Positions 39,915 through 47,110 of a DNA stretch of 64,000 bases are shown here, one piece after another. Source of the DNA: a virus; the IMG/VR virus record IMGVR_UViG_3300032334_001259, positions 62,001-126,000 of that record; one strand, written 5' to 3'. Position numbers and translations under genes: made by a program. How positions within the stretch are numbered: the first letter of the stretch is position 1; each line of letters begins with the position of its first letter. The notes below the pieces were generated by a model that was not told the origin of the DNA, ran no database searches, and saw only the letters and a list, made by a program, of their open reading frames with translations.

Positions 39915-39998
39915 GGATCGGTTACCGTAGTGGCGAACGGCCTAGGCTTTTAACCTAGTATACAAACATCATGGGTTCGAGTCCCATCCGATCCTCCA
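39915..39998 (+). tRNA. tRNA-Lys (TTT) with long variable region
   Basis: Acceptor GGATCGG/CCGATCC, anticodon stem CTAGG/CCTAG with loop CTTTTAA, T loop TTCGAGT, encoded CCA. Twelve nucleotides separate the anticodon and T stems, where about five are usual. Confidence 0.8.
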
Positions 39999-40006
39999 AA
40001 AATATG

Positions 40007-40041
40007 GGTAGAGCATAAATATAATAAAAGGATGCTCTACC
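40007..40041 (+). promoter_or_regulatory. Late promoter inside an RBS-sequestering hairpin (HNH gene)
   Basis: A perfect 10-bp inverted repeat GGTAGAGCAT (40007-40016) / ATGCTCTACC (40032-40041) flanks a loop with the late box CATAAATA (40014-40021) and the AAAAGGA site. The 3' arm ends one base before the ATG at 40043. A late start near 40027 would lack the 5' arm. Confidence 0.7.
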
Positions 40042-40042
40042 T

Positions 40043-40471
40043 ATGCCAAGTAAAATAAAAAGTTTTTGTAAAAATTGTGGTGTCAGTTTTATACACGGAA
40101 AAAGTTCATATGGAATATATTGTAGTAATAGGTGTCAGGGGGAACTAAAATCTAAAACAATTATAGAAAATTGGTTTAATGGAACAGATAAAGGATATAA
40201 AGTAGGATTTAGAATTAAACCTGCTATAAGAAATTATCTGTTAGAAAAAACTAATTATAGTTGCTCCGAATGTGGGTGGAATAAAATAAACCCAAAAACT
40301 GGAAAATCTCCATTAGAAATTGATCACATTGACGGAGATTGTTCAAATAATAAAGAAGAAAATTTAAGAGTTCTTTGTCCTAATTGCCATTCTTTAACGC
40401 CAACATGGAAAGCATTAAACAAAGGAAATGGAAATAAAGAAAGTCATAGATATTCTGGTCTTATAAAATAA
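40043..40471 (+). CDS. HNH homing-type endonuclease
   Basis: The 142-residue protein has an N-terminal Cys4 zinc element (CKNC ... CSNRC, residues ~9-31). Its HNH core is YSCSECGWNKINPKTGKSPL, EIDHIDGDCSNN, then LRVLCPNCHSLTPTW, with the expected His-Asp-Asn residues between two CxxC pairs. Free-standing HNH enzymes cut DNA in related phages to spread themselves or neighbouring DNA. It sits within the tRNA cluster, abuts a tRNA-Arg-like copy, and is visibly AT-rich. Expression appears to be gated by a late-promoter hairpin. Confidence 0.85.
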   Translation: MPSKIKSFCKNCGVSFIHGKSSYGIYCSNRCQGELKSKTIIENWFNGTDKGYKVGFRIKPAIRNYLLEKTNYSCSECGWNKINPKTGKSPLEIDHIDGDCSNNKEENLRVLCPNCHSLTPTWKALNKGNGNKESHRYSGLIK

Positions 40472-40548
40472 GCCTACGTAGTTCAATGGATTAGAATGAC
40501 GGTCTTCGAAACCGTGGGTTACAGGTTCAAGTCCTGTTGGGTCTACCA
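40472..40548 (+). tRNA. Chimeric tRNA-Arg-like sequence (TCG)
   Basis: The first 48 nt match the intact tRNA-Arg at 41266 with one difference. The 3' half has its own T arm ACAGG-TTCAAGT-CCTGT and CCA, but its acceptor strand TGGGTCT does not pair with GCCTACG. It looks like a recombined or duplicated tRNA and is probably not functional. Confidence 0.5.
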
Positions 40549-41223
40549 ATTATTAATATCTTCTTCTATTTCATTAAATCCAACTTGATTTGATTTGGCA
40601 CCCATTTTATGGTTTGCCTTCCACCAATTTTTCCAAACATTATAAATTCTATCTTTATTAAGTGGATTTAAGTTAAAAAATTCAAGAGATTTGTTAATTT
40701 CAATTGTAAATTTATTTCCATTTAAAAACGCAGAGTGTGGAAATTTAAAATAATTTTTATTTTTTTCATCTAAAAATCTGATTAATTCTTTTTCATACTT
40801 AATTTGTGCATCAACCATGTTATCATCTGAACCACTACTTTCTACAAAGTTTCTTCTGAATAAAAGCCATTTAGTTTCTTTTTCATTAGATAAATCCCAA
40901 TCAATGTAAATTAATTTTTCAAAATTTAACCATTCATTAAATGAAAAAAATCTTGGATGAGCTGCTGTTATGTTTTTATGAAATTTACCTTCATATGCTT
41001 TTCTCCATGCAAATTTTGGAATATTAGGTGCTTCTGCTGAATATATTTCATCTAATTTATTAAAAAAATCTGGTCCAAAATACTTCTCACTACAACTTAG
41101 AATATTAGCAAGTAAATGTCCACCAGTCATAGGAAAATAAGCAATTAATAAACTATCTTTGTGTGGTATTCTTTGAACAGAAAGTAAATTTTCAATAGGA
41201 GTAAATGGCCATGTGTTTATCAT
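40543..41223 (-). CDS. Sulfotransferase-like protein
   Basis: The 226-residue protein opens with LLIAYFPMTGGHLLANILSC, an altered form of the PAPS-binding loop of sulfotransferases. It continues with WLLFRRNFVESSGSDDNMVD, where Arg and Ser fit the 3'-phosphate site. A C-terminal helical region follows. Sulfotransferases move sulfate from PAPS to sugars, proteins or lipids. The gene is AT-rich, reads against its neighbours, and lies exactly between two tRNA-Arg sequences. It has a box ATTAAATA 4 nt before the ATG. Confidence 0.55.
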   Translation of the reverse strand: MINTWPFTPIENLLSVQRIPHKDSLLIAYFPMTGGHLLANILSCSEKYFGPDFFNKLDEIYSAEAPNIPKFAWRKAYEGKFHKNITAAHPRFFSFNEWLNFEKLIYIDWDLSNEKETKWLLFRRNFVESSGSDDNMVDAQIKYEKELIRFLDEKNKNYFKFPHSAFLNGNKFTIEINKSLEFFNLNPLNKDRIYNVWKNWWKANHKMGAKSNQVGFNEIEEDINNW

Positions 41224-41227
41224 GCAA

Positions 41228-41235
41228 TATTTAAT
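41228..41235 (-). promoter_or_regulatory. Late promoter box, leaderless class
   Basis: ATTAAATA on the minus strand ends 4 nt before the ATG at 41223. Confidence 0.4.
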
Positions 41236-41265
41236 TTAAATATTTTATCTAATAAAAAAATAATT

Positions 41266-41342
41266 GCCTACGTAGTTCAATGGATAAGAATGACGGTCTT
41301 CGAAACCGTGGGTTGGGGGTTCGAATCCCTCCGTAGGCTCCA
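41266..41342 (+). tRNA. tRNA-Arg (TCG)
   Basis: Acceptor GCCTACG/CGTAGGC, anticodon stem ACGGT/ACCGT with loop CTTCGAA, T loop TTCGAAT, encoded CCA. Confidence 0.95.
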
Positions 41343-41353
41343 AAAAATAATGC

Positions 41354-41382
41354 TTGACATAATTGTAAAGTTGATATATATT
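41354..41382 (+). promoter_or_regulatory. Sigma70-like promoter before tRNA-Asn
   Basis: TTGACA and TATATT are spaced 17 nt apart; tRNA-Asn starts at 41400. Confidence 0.6.
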
Positions 41383-41399
41383 ATGAATATAATAGTTAT

Positions 41400-41475
41400 T
41401 CCCGAATAGCTCAACTGGCAGAGCACAGTGCTGTTAACACTGGGGTTACTTGTTCGAATCAAGTTTCGGGAGCCA
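41400..41475 (+). tRNA. tRNA-Asn (GTT)
   Basis: Acceptor TCCCGAA/TTCGGGA, anticodon stem CAGTG/CACTG with loop CTGTTAA, T stem ACTTG/CAAGT, encoded CCA. Confidence 0.95.
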
Positions 41476-41480
41476 CTTTT

Positions 41481-42107
41481 TTAAAACGCTAATGGATAAA
41501 AATACCAAATACCATCAGCAAGTAGGGCAAGTCCAACTAAACCTACAGCAATACTACCGCCCCATAACAGTATGTTAGCACCAAGTATAGCAGTAGTGCT
41601 TAATACAATTGCAATTTGAAATGCCGTACTTGCCAATCCAAATAGTGGATTACGTTGTTTAGCAGCATCACGTTCTGCTTCAAGTTCTCGTGCTTCTGCC
41701 ATAATTTCTTTTTTTCCATGACCTTTTGGATCACTTTCAAGTTTATCAATAACGGCTTGATAACGTGATGCACGTTCTGCTAATATCTTTTTAACATTTG
41801 CTGGTGTAGATGGGTCTTCTAGTTGTGCTTTAGTATCTTCTAAATCTACATAATATAAGTTTTGTTTAATGCTTTTTGCTTGATAAAAAGCCCATGCATT
41901 TGTTACTTCTATATTTGTTTCCATAATTCTTGTAGCATTTTTACCACCAAAAAGTGTGCATACCGATAATATCATTGCAAATACGGTAATGGTAATTGTA
42001 GAAAGTTTTCTTATCTTTGCTTCTTTATCAGCAAGTTTATCTATATCACCTTCTTTACGAGTTTTAAGATATGTGTTTACAGTGTTTTGAAATTGTTTGA
42101 TGTCCAT
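41481..42107 (-). CDS. DUF4337-like membrane protein
   Basis: From the ATG at 42107 (208 residues, MDIKQF) the protein has a membrane segment at about residues 39-55 and the NAWAFYQAKSIKQNLYYVDL motif typical of DUF4337. A coiled-coil stretch (residues ~103-155) and two C-terminal membrane segments follow. A longer in-frame start would run through tRNA sequence and is rejected. The function of the family is unknown. It lies antisense between tRNA-Asn and the next tRNA. Confidence 0.65.
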   Translation of the reverse strand: MDIKQFQNTVNTYLKTRKEGDIDKLADKEAKIRKLSTITITVFAMILSVCTLFGGKNATRIMETNIEVTNAWAFYQAKSIKQNLYYVDLEDTKAQLEDPSTPANVKKILAERASRYQAVIDKLESDPKGHGKKEIMAEARELEAERDAAKQRNPLFGLASTAFQIAIVLSTTAILGANILLWGGSIAVGLVGLALLADGIWYFYPLAF

Positions 42108-42156
42108 GGTATTTTTCTCTTGACTATATGTGATATTTAGGATATATATAATACAT

Positions 42157-42234
42157 GCCCTACTAGCCCAACTGGTTAGAGGTGCTTGCCTTAGAAGCAA
42201 GAGGTTCTCCGTTCGAATCGGAGGTGGGGCACCA
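42157..42234 (+). tRNA. tRNA with TAG anticodon (Leu?), short variable arm
   Basis: Acceptor GCCCTAC/GTGGGGC, anticodon stem CTTGC/GCAAG with loop CTTAGAA, T stem CTCCG/CGGAG, encoded CCA. The anticodon UAG reads Leu codons, yet the variable region has only five bases, unlike bacterial tRNA-Leu. The D stem has mismatches. Confidence 0.7.
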
Positions 42235-42236
42235 AT

Positions 42237-42310
42237 GCCGCCATAGTATAATGGTATTACAGTGGATTAGTAACCCTCTGACGGAAGTTCGATTCTTTCT
42301 GGCGGCACCA
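42237..42310 (+). tRNA. tRNA-Thr-like with imperfect anticodon stem
   Basis: Acceptor GCCGCCA/TGGCGGC, D arm and T arm (GGAAG/CTTTC, loop TTCGATT) and CCA are good. They resemble phage tRNA-Thr. The anticodon stem GTGGA/CCCTC has two mismatches; read as a 7-nt loop TTAGTAA the anticodon would be AGT. Confidence 0.6.
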
Positions 42311-42314
42311 TATA

Positions 42315-42398
42315 GGAAGATAGCGAGCAAGGTGCTCAAACCGTCTTGAAAACGGTGCCACCGAAAGGTTGATGGTTCGATTCCTTTATCTTCCGCCA
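42315..42398 (+). tRNA. tRNA-Ser (TGA)
   Basis: Acceptor GGAAGAT/ATCTTCC, anticodon stem ACCGT/ACGGT with loop CTTGAAA, a long class II variable arm, encoded CCA. Confidence 0.95.
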
Positions 42399-42402
42399 TA
42401 AT

Positions 42403-42476
42403 GCGGAGTTGGCATATTGGTTGTGCTCCAGCCTTCCAAGCTGGCTAAACGAGTTCGATTCTCGTACTCCGCTCCA
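42403..42476 (+). tRNA. tRNA-Gly (TCC)
   Basis: Acceptor GCGGAGT/ACTCCGC, anticodon stem CCAGC/GCTGG with loop CTTCCAA, T stem ACGAG/CTCGT, encoded CCA. Confidence 0.95.
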
Positions 42477-42501
42477 ATTTTTCTCCAAGTCATAAAATCG
42501 T

Positions 42502-42509
42502 AATAAATA
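42502..42509 (+). promoter_or_regulatory. Late promoter box, leaderless class
   Basis: AATAAATA ends 4 nt before the ATG at 42514, with no ribosome binding site. Confidence 0.5.
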
Positions 42510-42513
42510 TTGT

Positions 42514-42672
42514 ATGGGATATTCAATTGCAAAGATGATCGAGTTTGCGTTATCTTATTTGCTTTCTAATGAATTGCTCGTGGGTAAAACTAATTTACCT
42601 GATTCAACCAAAGAAATTATAATCAATTACTTTAATGAACGTATTGCACAAATACGTTCCGAATACAAATGA
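42514..42672 (+). CDS. Small hypothetical protein
   Basis: This 52-residue ORF (MGYSIAKMIEFALSYLLSNE at its start) is helical and amphipathic. It has a leaderless-type late box and its stop overlaps the next start (ATGA), which supports it being a real gene. No family recognised. Confidence 0.55.
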   Translation: MGYSIAKMIEFALSYLLSNELLVGKTNLPDSTKEIIINYFNERIAQIRSEYK

Positions 42673-42962
42673 AACAACCAACAATAGATAATATAATAAT
42701 AGACCAAACAATAAGTTTGGCACCAAATAAAATACTAATAAAAATATTTCCTAATTTAATTGGAACAGTATTTTTTCCACCACTATCCACAGATTTTCTA
42801 AAAGAAACTATACAAGAACCGCTAAAAAAATGGTGTAATGAACATTTAAGTCCTAGTTACAATATTGTTTATAGATATAATGATGGTGATCCGTATTGGT
42901 CACTTTTTTTAGACGATACAAGTGATGTGAATATTTTTATGCTACGTTTTGGTAAAAATTAA
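42669..42962 (+). CDS. Small RFG-tail family protein
   Basis: The 97-residue protein ends DVNIFMLRFGKN, matching the small-protein family found at 10.5-12.8 and 21.1-22.1 kb. Its preceding segment YRYNDGDPYWSLFLDDTSD resembles NNGEPFWEVRGGDPSDQ of the member at 21901. It converges with the metabolic operon, overlapping its last stop by 4 bp. Function unknown. Confidence 0.6.
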   Translation: MKQPTIDNIIIDQTISLAPNKILIKIFPNLIGTVFFPPLSTDFLKETIQEPLKKWCNEHLSPSYNIVYRYNDGDPYWSLFLDDTSDVNIFMLRFGKN

Positions 42963-43321
42963 AGTCCCATTTCTTTGCGAATCTTTGTCGCACTTATAGC
43001 ATGTATTTCTTCATCAAATACTTCTTGTTCAATTTTATAACCAACATCACGACCATATGTTATGTTTACGATGTTAGGAACAAGTTCTACCACAAAATCT
43101 GTGTGGTGTACATAACCTTTTTCATGTAAACTTTGTATAATACGATTTTTTACATCAACAAAGTTAAATGGATTATTGTCTGTTCCACCAACATCACGTA
43201 TCATAATACATACTTGACCTGTTTTAGAATGTGCCCTTTTAAATAAAGCAAAGTGCCCATCATGCCATGGTTGCCAACGTCCTAACATTTGCACAGTTGG
43301 TGCTTGATTATTCCAAGTCAT
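42959..43321 (-). CDS. Cytidylyltransferase/NMNAT-like nucleotidyltransferase
   Basis: From the ATG at 43321 (120 residues; ATGA overlap with the previous stop) the protein has MLGRWQPWHDGHFALFKRAH with the HxGH nucleotide-binding motif as HDGH. It ends HAISATKIRKEMGL, the ISxTxIR motif of the family. Members join a nucleotide to NMN, pantetheine phosphate, glycerol-3-phosphate and similar acceptors. The substrate is not evident. It is the last gene of a five-gene minus-strand operon. Confidence 0.8.
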   Translation of the reverse strand: MTWNNQAPTVQMLGRWQPWHDGHFALFKRAHSKTGQVCIMIRDVGGTDNNPFNFVDVKNRIIQSLHEKGYVHHTDFVVELVPNIVNITYGRDVGYKIEQEVFDEEIHAISATKIRKEMGL

Positions 43322-43791
43322 GATGATTTTAATCCTTTTAACATTGCTTTGATCCAAGTTGGATGTGTATCAAAATCAAGTTCTTCCGTGATATATTTTG
43401 ACCAAAAATCTGCATCTTGTGTATCTACACGGAAATAATAACTGCCTGGTTCTGGTGGAACAAACATCTTATTTGTATCCTCAAACCTACCTTCTTTAAT
43501 TGTATCAACCCAAATAACAGTAGCAGGCCCAAAGGCCGCACGAGTGGCAGCTGTGGGACATACAAAATCTGCAATTGCCCATGAACCTGCTTCTGTAACT
43601 TGATCACATAGCCAACCCATTCTACGGGCTTGCTCTATGCGATCACTTTCACTAAAACCAAGATGGCTATTAATATTTGCACGAACAGCATCTGCGTTCC
43701 AATGAACTGCTTTAAGTTTAGGAGCCAAGGCTTTTGCCAGAGTGGTTTTACCCGACCCTGGCAAGCCCATTATTAATATTTTCTTGTTCAT
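43318..43791 (-). CDS. APS-kinase-like P-loop kinase
   Basis: The 157-residue protein has a P-loop GLPGSGKTT (residues 9-17), then VHWNADAVRANINSHLGFSE, SDRIEQARRMGWLCDQVTEA and ADFVCPTAATRAAFGP. This layout matches adenylylsulfate kinases, which make the sulfate donor PAPS. Because sulfotransferase-like genes lie nearby, PAPS supply is an attractive role, though related small kinases use other substrates. It overlaps both neighbours by 4 bp. Confidence 0.7.
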   Translation of the reverse strand: MNKKILIMGLPGSGKTTLAKALAPKLKAVHWNADAVRANINSHLGFSESDRIEQARRMGWLCDQVTEAGSWAIADFVCPTAATRAAFGPATVIWVDTIKEGRFEDTNKMFVPPEPGSYYFRVDTQDADFWSKYITEELDFDTHPTWIKAMLKGLKSS

Positions 43792-45245
43792 GCAGATGTT
43801 GTTACAAGTTTTTTACGAGTTACATTACTAACAACATAGCAAAGTGCACCACTACCGAATACTTCAATTAATACAGCAAGTGCCATTATGCTTGGACCAC
43901 CGCCGAAAAACTGACCATAGATGTAAAGTGGAATACCAATGAATACTCCTACTGCACTACCAGCAAGGAATCCTTGACGAGTAAGGAAGTCGCCAGCCAT
44001 AAGTGCAAGAATAATTGGAATAGCAAAAGTAAGCATTAATGCCTTGCCCCACATAAACAATACGTTAAGATCAAGACCTGGCATATTAGCTAAACCAACA
44101 CCAATAGCAGCTACTACAACCATTGCAATGCGTCCCCAATAAATTGGATCTTTTCCGTTGAATCCATCGTGAACATCATTACCAATAAGGTTTGCAGCAC
44201 TTACCATTTGTGTATCAATAATGCTTACAAGACCAGCAAATACAACGGCAAGATAAAGAAGTGGCAACCAAGTGCCAACTACATTTGCCATAACCATAAG
44301 GTTAATAAACTGTGTTTGTGGACCACTTACATCATAGTGCAAACCTGCACCAAGCATACCTAACATACCACCAACAACTGGTAGAATCGTCCAATAAAAT
44401 GGTGCCATAATAAATGCCTTACGAACATCTTTTTGTTCAATGCTAAAAGCATTTTGATAAGCTGCATTATCAGTCCATGGTGTTGCAAGATGACCCAAAA
44501 CTGTAGGTAAACCAAAACCAAGGAAAAGTCCAGTAGTAAATGCATCACCCCAAAGTGCGATACCATTACCTGTCTTACCACCAATACCTGCGGCTACTGG
44601 TTCAAATCCAGTTGTACCAAATACAGCGATAGCAACAGTTAATAATACTGCCCAAATTACACCAATTTTAACGATATCAGTTGCAACAGTAGCCTTTTGT
44701 CCACCACGCAAACTGTAGACAAGCGCAATTACAACAAGCAGAATGCTCACTGTAAAAGCATTAAGACCTGTTAACAATTCAACGCTTCTGCTACCAGCAA
44801 AAAGATTGATTGTCATACCTTGCAACATGTATAGAGTTGCAGCCGCAAATACACAATATTGAACAGCACGACCGTATTTGCTTCGGAACCATTGGCTTAA
44901 TGTAAAACCATTAGGATTATCTTGTCTAATTTTATTAGCACCGTAACTAAAAAGTATAAGTGCAAAAAAATTACCAAGACTAAACCAAAATACGCCAGCA
45001 ATACCGTTGTTAAAGCCTTGCTGTGCGGCAACAAACAAACCTGGTGCCCAAATCCACGCAGCACCACTACTCAAACTTCCTTGCCAAAAACCTAACTTAC
45101 GATTAGCAACAAGAAAAGATTCTTTGGTCTTATTGAAGCCTTTGGCAAACCAACTTGTAAGCCAAAAAACAAACAATGCATATAGACCAATTACCAATAG
45201 TCCAGTTTCTTGACTGAAAATTGGAAAAATTTTAGTTACATCCAT
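43788..45245 (-). CDS. Sodium/solute symporter family (SSS) transporter
   Basis: The 485-residue integral membrane protein has about 13 hydrophobic segments and SSS features. These include a KTKESFLVANRKLGFWQGSL loop, SSGAAWIWAPGLFVAAQQ, LPTVLGHLATPWTDNAAYQN and a DTQMVSAANLIGNDV stretch near residue 345. The GAAWIWAP region recalls urea/solute transporters of the DUR3 branch, but the substrate cannot be read from sequence. A complete transporter in a phage is unusual. It has an AAGGAAA site and sits between the amidinotransferase and kinase genes. Confidence 0.8.
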   Translation of the reverse strand: MDVTKIFPIFSQETGLLVIGLYALFVFWLTSWFAKGFNKTKESFLVANRKLGFWQGSLSSGAAWIWAPGLFVAAQQGFNNGIAGVFWFSLGNFFALILFSYGANKIRQDNPNGFTLSQWFRSKYGRAVQYCVFAAATLYMLQGMTINLFAGSRSVELLTGLNAFTVSILLVVIALVYSLRGGQKATVATDIVKIGVIWAVLLTVAIAVFGTTGFEPVAAGIGGKTGNGIALWGDAFTTGLFLGFGLPTVLGHLATPWTDNAAYQNAFSIEQKDVRKAFIMAPFYWTILPVVGGMLGMLGAGLHYDVSGPQTQFINLMVMANVVGTWLPLLYLAVVFAGLVSIIDTQMVSAANLIGNDVHDGFNGKDPIYWGRIAMVVVAAIGVGLANMPGLDLNVLFMWGKALMLTFAIPIILALMAGDFLTRQGFLAGSAVGVFIGIPLYIYGQFFGGGPSIMALAVLIEVFGSGALCYVVSNVTRKKLVTTSA

Positions 45246-45257
45246 TTTATTTTCCTT

Positions 45258-46334
45258 TTAATTGAAATAATCTATTAATTCGCCATCTCTGTTAAGGTCA
45301 CATGTTATACAATGTATACCTCCACTCCAGAAATAACGATTTCTGTAATGAGAGACGTGAACATTTATACCATGTTTTTCTAACTCATCACAAATTCTTT
45401 TATTGTAATTGAATACAATTACATTATTCTCATCAATGCTTAACATATTACAGTCAAATACGTTATCCATCATGTATTTCTGCCAACCATTATCTAACCA
45501 TTCATTAGCAAGAGCAGCACGAGCAGCATCTCCTTCTTCACCATAGTTCCATAGGTTATGATTATGTTTTTGTTTGAATCCTAAGAACTTATACATGCTT
45601 ACCAAACTGTCACTGCCATCTGTAGTAATAACCTTCCAGTTTGGAAAATCTTTTGCATATTTTTCACTTCCCATAACACTAACGATAAGACCTGGTTTAA
45701 GTGGACGATACCAACTGTCACGCCAACCTATTTCATCGTATATAATATTCTCATAACCTTCACCAAATTCAGAAACAAATTGTTGAAATTCATTATGTGA
45801 TCCATATCTTTGAAATGGTCCACCATTTCCATATGTCATACGTTTGCCAATTTTGGTCATCCAACCTTCACTGTTTATTTGTGTTTTAGTATGATAAACA
45901 GAATTTCCTTGCGCTTTAACATATTCAACAATATTTTGATATTGAGCATATTGTTCTGGTTCAATAAACCAGTGGATGAATTTATCACCCATCATCATGA
46001 TCCAGTCACGAGGCTGCAGTGGGGGTGGCACTATACACTCGGCTGTGGGATATTCTGTGTATTGTAATGGTAATACAAATTGATCATACCATACTCGTGA
46101 CTGGATTCTCTTTTTGAAATCTGCGTTAGTATCAACCGTGGGACGTATGGTTTTTACACCAAATGATTGTAGCAGTCTTTCTAAATTTTGATAGTCTTCT
46201 TCTGTTTCATATGCTATTTGTTCATAACGACGGCGGACATCAATATCTTTTATAAAACTATAAAATTCTGGTGCATAGGTGCGACCAATTACACAATTTT
46301 TTAATGGTTGAAATAAGCAATGCTTTTCGAACAC
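45258..46334 (-). CDS. Amidinotransferase-type pentein enzyme
   Basis: The 358-residue protein starts at GTG. It has the glycine/inosamine amidinotransferase layout: FQPLKNCVIGRTYAPEFY at the N-terminus, PRDWIMMMGDKFIHWFIEP, then NGGPFQRYG and the nucleophile motif SGGIHCITCDL with Cys342. Pentein amidinotransferases move the amidino group of arginine to an amine, giving guanidino compounds. T4-like marine phages are known to carry related genes. It is 12 bp upstream of the transporter, so uptake and conversion of one compound class may be linked. Confidence 0.75.
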   Translation of the reverse strand: MFEKHCLFQPLKNCVIGRTYAPEFYSFIKDIDVRRRYEQIAYETEEDYQNLERLLQSFGVKTIRPTVDTNADFKKRIQSRVWYDQFVLPLQYTEYPTAECIVPPPLQPRDWIMMMGDKFIHWFIEPEQYAQYQNIVEYVKAQGNSVYHTKTQINSEGWMTKIGKRMTYGNGGPFQRYGSHNEFQQFVSEFGEGYENIIYDEIGWRDSWYRPLKPGLIVSVMGSEKYAKDFPNWKVITTDGSDSLVSMYKFLGFKQKHNHNLWNYGEEGDAARAALANEWLDNGWQKYMMDNVFDCNMLSIDENNVIVFNYNKRICDELEKHGINVHVSHYRNRYFWSGGIHCITCDLNRDGELIDYFN

Positions 46335-46345
46335 CTTTTATATCC

Positions 46346-47029
46346 TTAAAATATTTCTTTTTTTTGAACTGCTACTGTATACCCAGACCTACGTATAATA
46401 TCATCTACTTGTGGATTTTCAGCAGATTTTATATATTTTTCATTTGAATCTTCGGCTAAAATTTCTTCTAATCTAGAGTCTTGATATGCTATGGGAAACT
46501 GCAACCATTTTCCAATATCTCGTAGATATATTTTTTTATAAAGATACACAAGTTCAGTGCTTACATAAAAAGGAGTAACATCTAGCCATCTAATATACTG
46601 TGTCATGCATCCCCATGTTGGTCCACCACGAATTCTACTTTGTTGCTTTGTTAATATTGTTTTATCACGTCCTATAATAACAGGTTGAACTTCAATATCT
46701 AAACTTTGTAATTTTGTAATAAATTTAGTAAATGGAGGTATTTGTAATTCATCTTTATTCCAAAATGGAACACTAGCACTTATCACAGCGTAATTCTTAC
46801 CACCCATGATATCTAATGTTATGCTATCAATATCATTCCAATATTTGTTGTTAGGTTCTTTATAATGGGGAACAAAATAATTATCAGGATCACTTGTATC
46901 TAATAATTCTTCCCATCCATGAACATCTGGGTGTAGTGCAAAGATTTTACTAAACAGATGATTTCCACTGCCCTGTGGACCAAAAAGTAAAATAATTTTA
47001 TTTTTTTCTTTATTTTTAAAAAAATCCAT
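46346..47029 (-). CDS. Sulfotransferase-like P-loop protein
   Basis: The 227-residue protein begins with a basic segment and a P-loop-like FGPQGSGNHLFSKIFALHPD (GPQGSGNH at residues 17-24), as in the PAPS-binding loop of sulfotransferases. A later RDKTILTKQQSRI segment may provide the second PAPS contact. It is the first gene of the metabolic operon, AT-rich, and has an AGGAAA site with a late box whose arms form a 6-bp repeat. Other P-loop transferases cannot be excluded. Confidence 0.55.
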   Translation of the reverse strand: MDFFKNKEKNKIILLFGPQGSGNHLFSKIFALHPDVHGWEELLDTSDPDNYFVPHYKEPNNKYWNDIDSITLDIMGGKNYAVISASVPFWNKDELQIPPFTKFITKLQSLDIEVQPVIIGRDKTILTKQQSRIRGGPTWGCMTQYIRWLDVTPFYVSTELVYLYKKIYLRDIGKWLQFPIAYQDSRLEEILAEDSNEKYIKSAENPQVDDIIRRSGYTVAVQKKEIF

Positions 47030-47050
47030 ACATATTTCCTAAATCATAAA

Positions 47051-47058
47051 TATTTAGT
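47051..47058 (-). promoter_or_regulatory. Late promoter box before the metabolic operon
   Basis: ACTAAATA on the minus strand lies in the 5' arm of a small CTAAAT/ATTTAG inverted repeat (47057-47052 and 47044-47039). The AGGAAA site follows. A plus-strand CATAAATA overlaps at 47045-47052. Confidence 0.4.
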
Positions 47059-47110
47059 AAAAAAAAATCTAGTATCTTAAAAATATTTATTAAAATTAGG
47101 AAAAAAATAA

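Noticed and set aside
42163-42399. Minus-strand frame across three tRNAs
   Set aside because: It covers the TAG-anticodon tRNA, tRNA-Thr-like and tRNA-Ser; it is chance openness.
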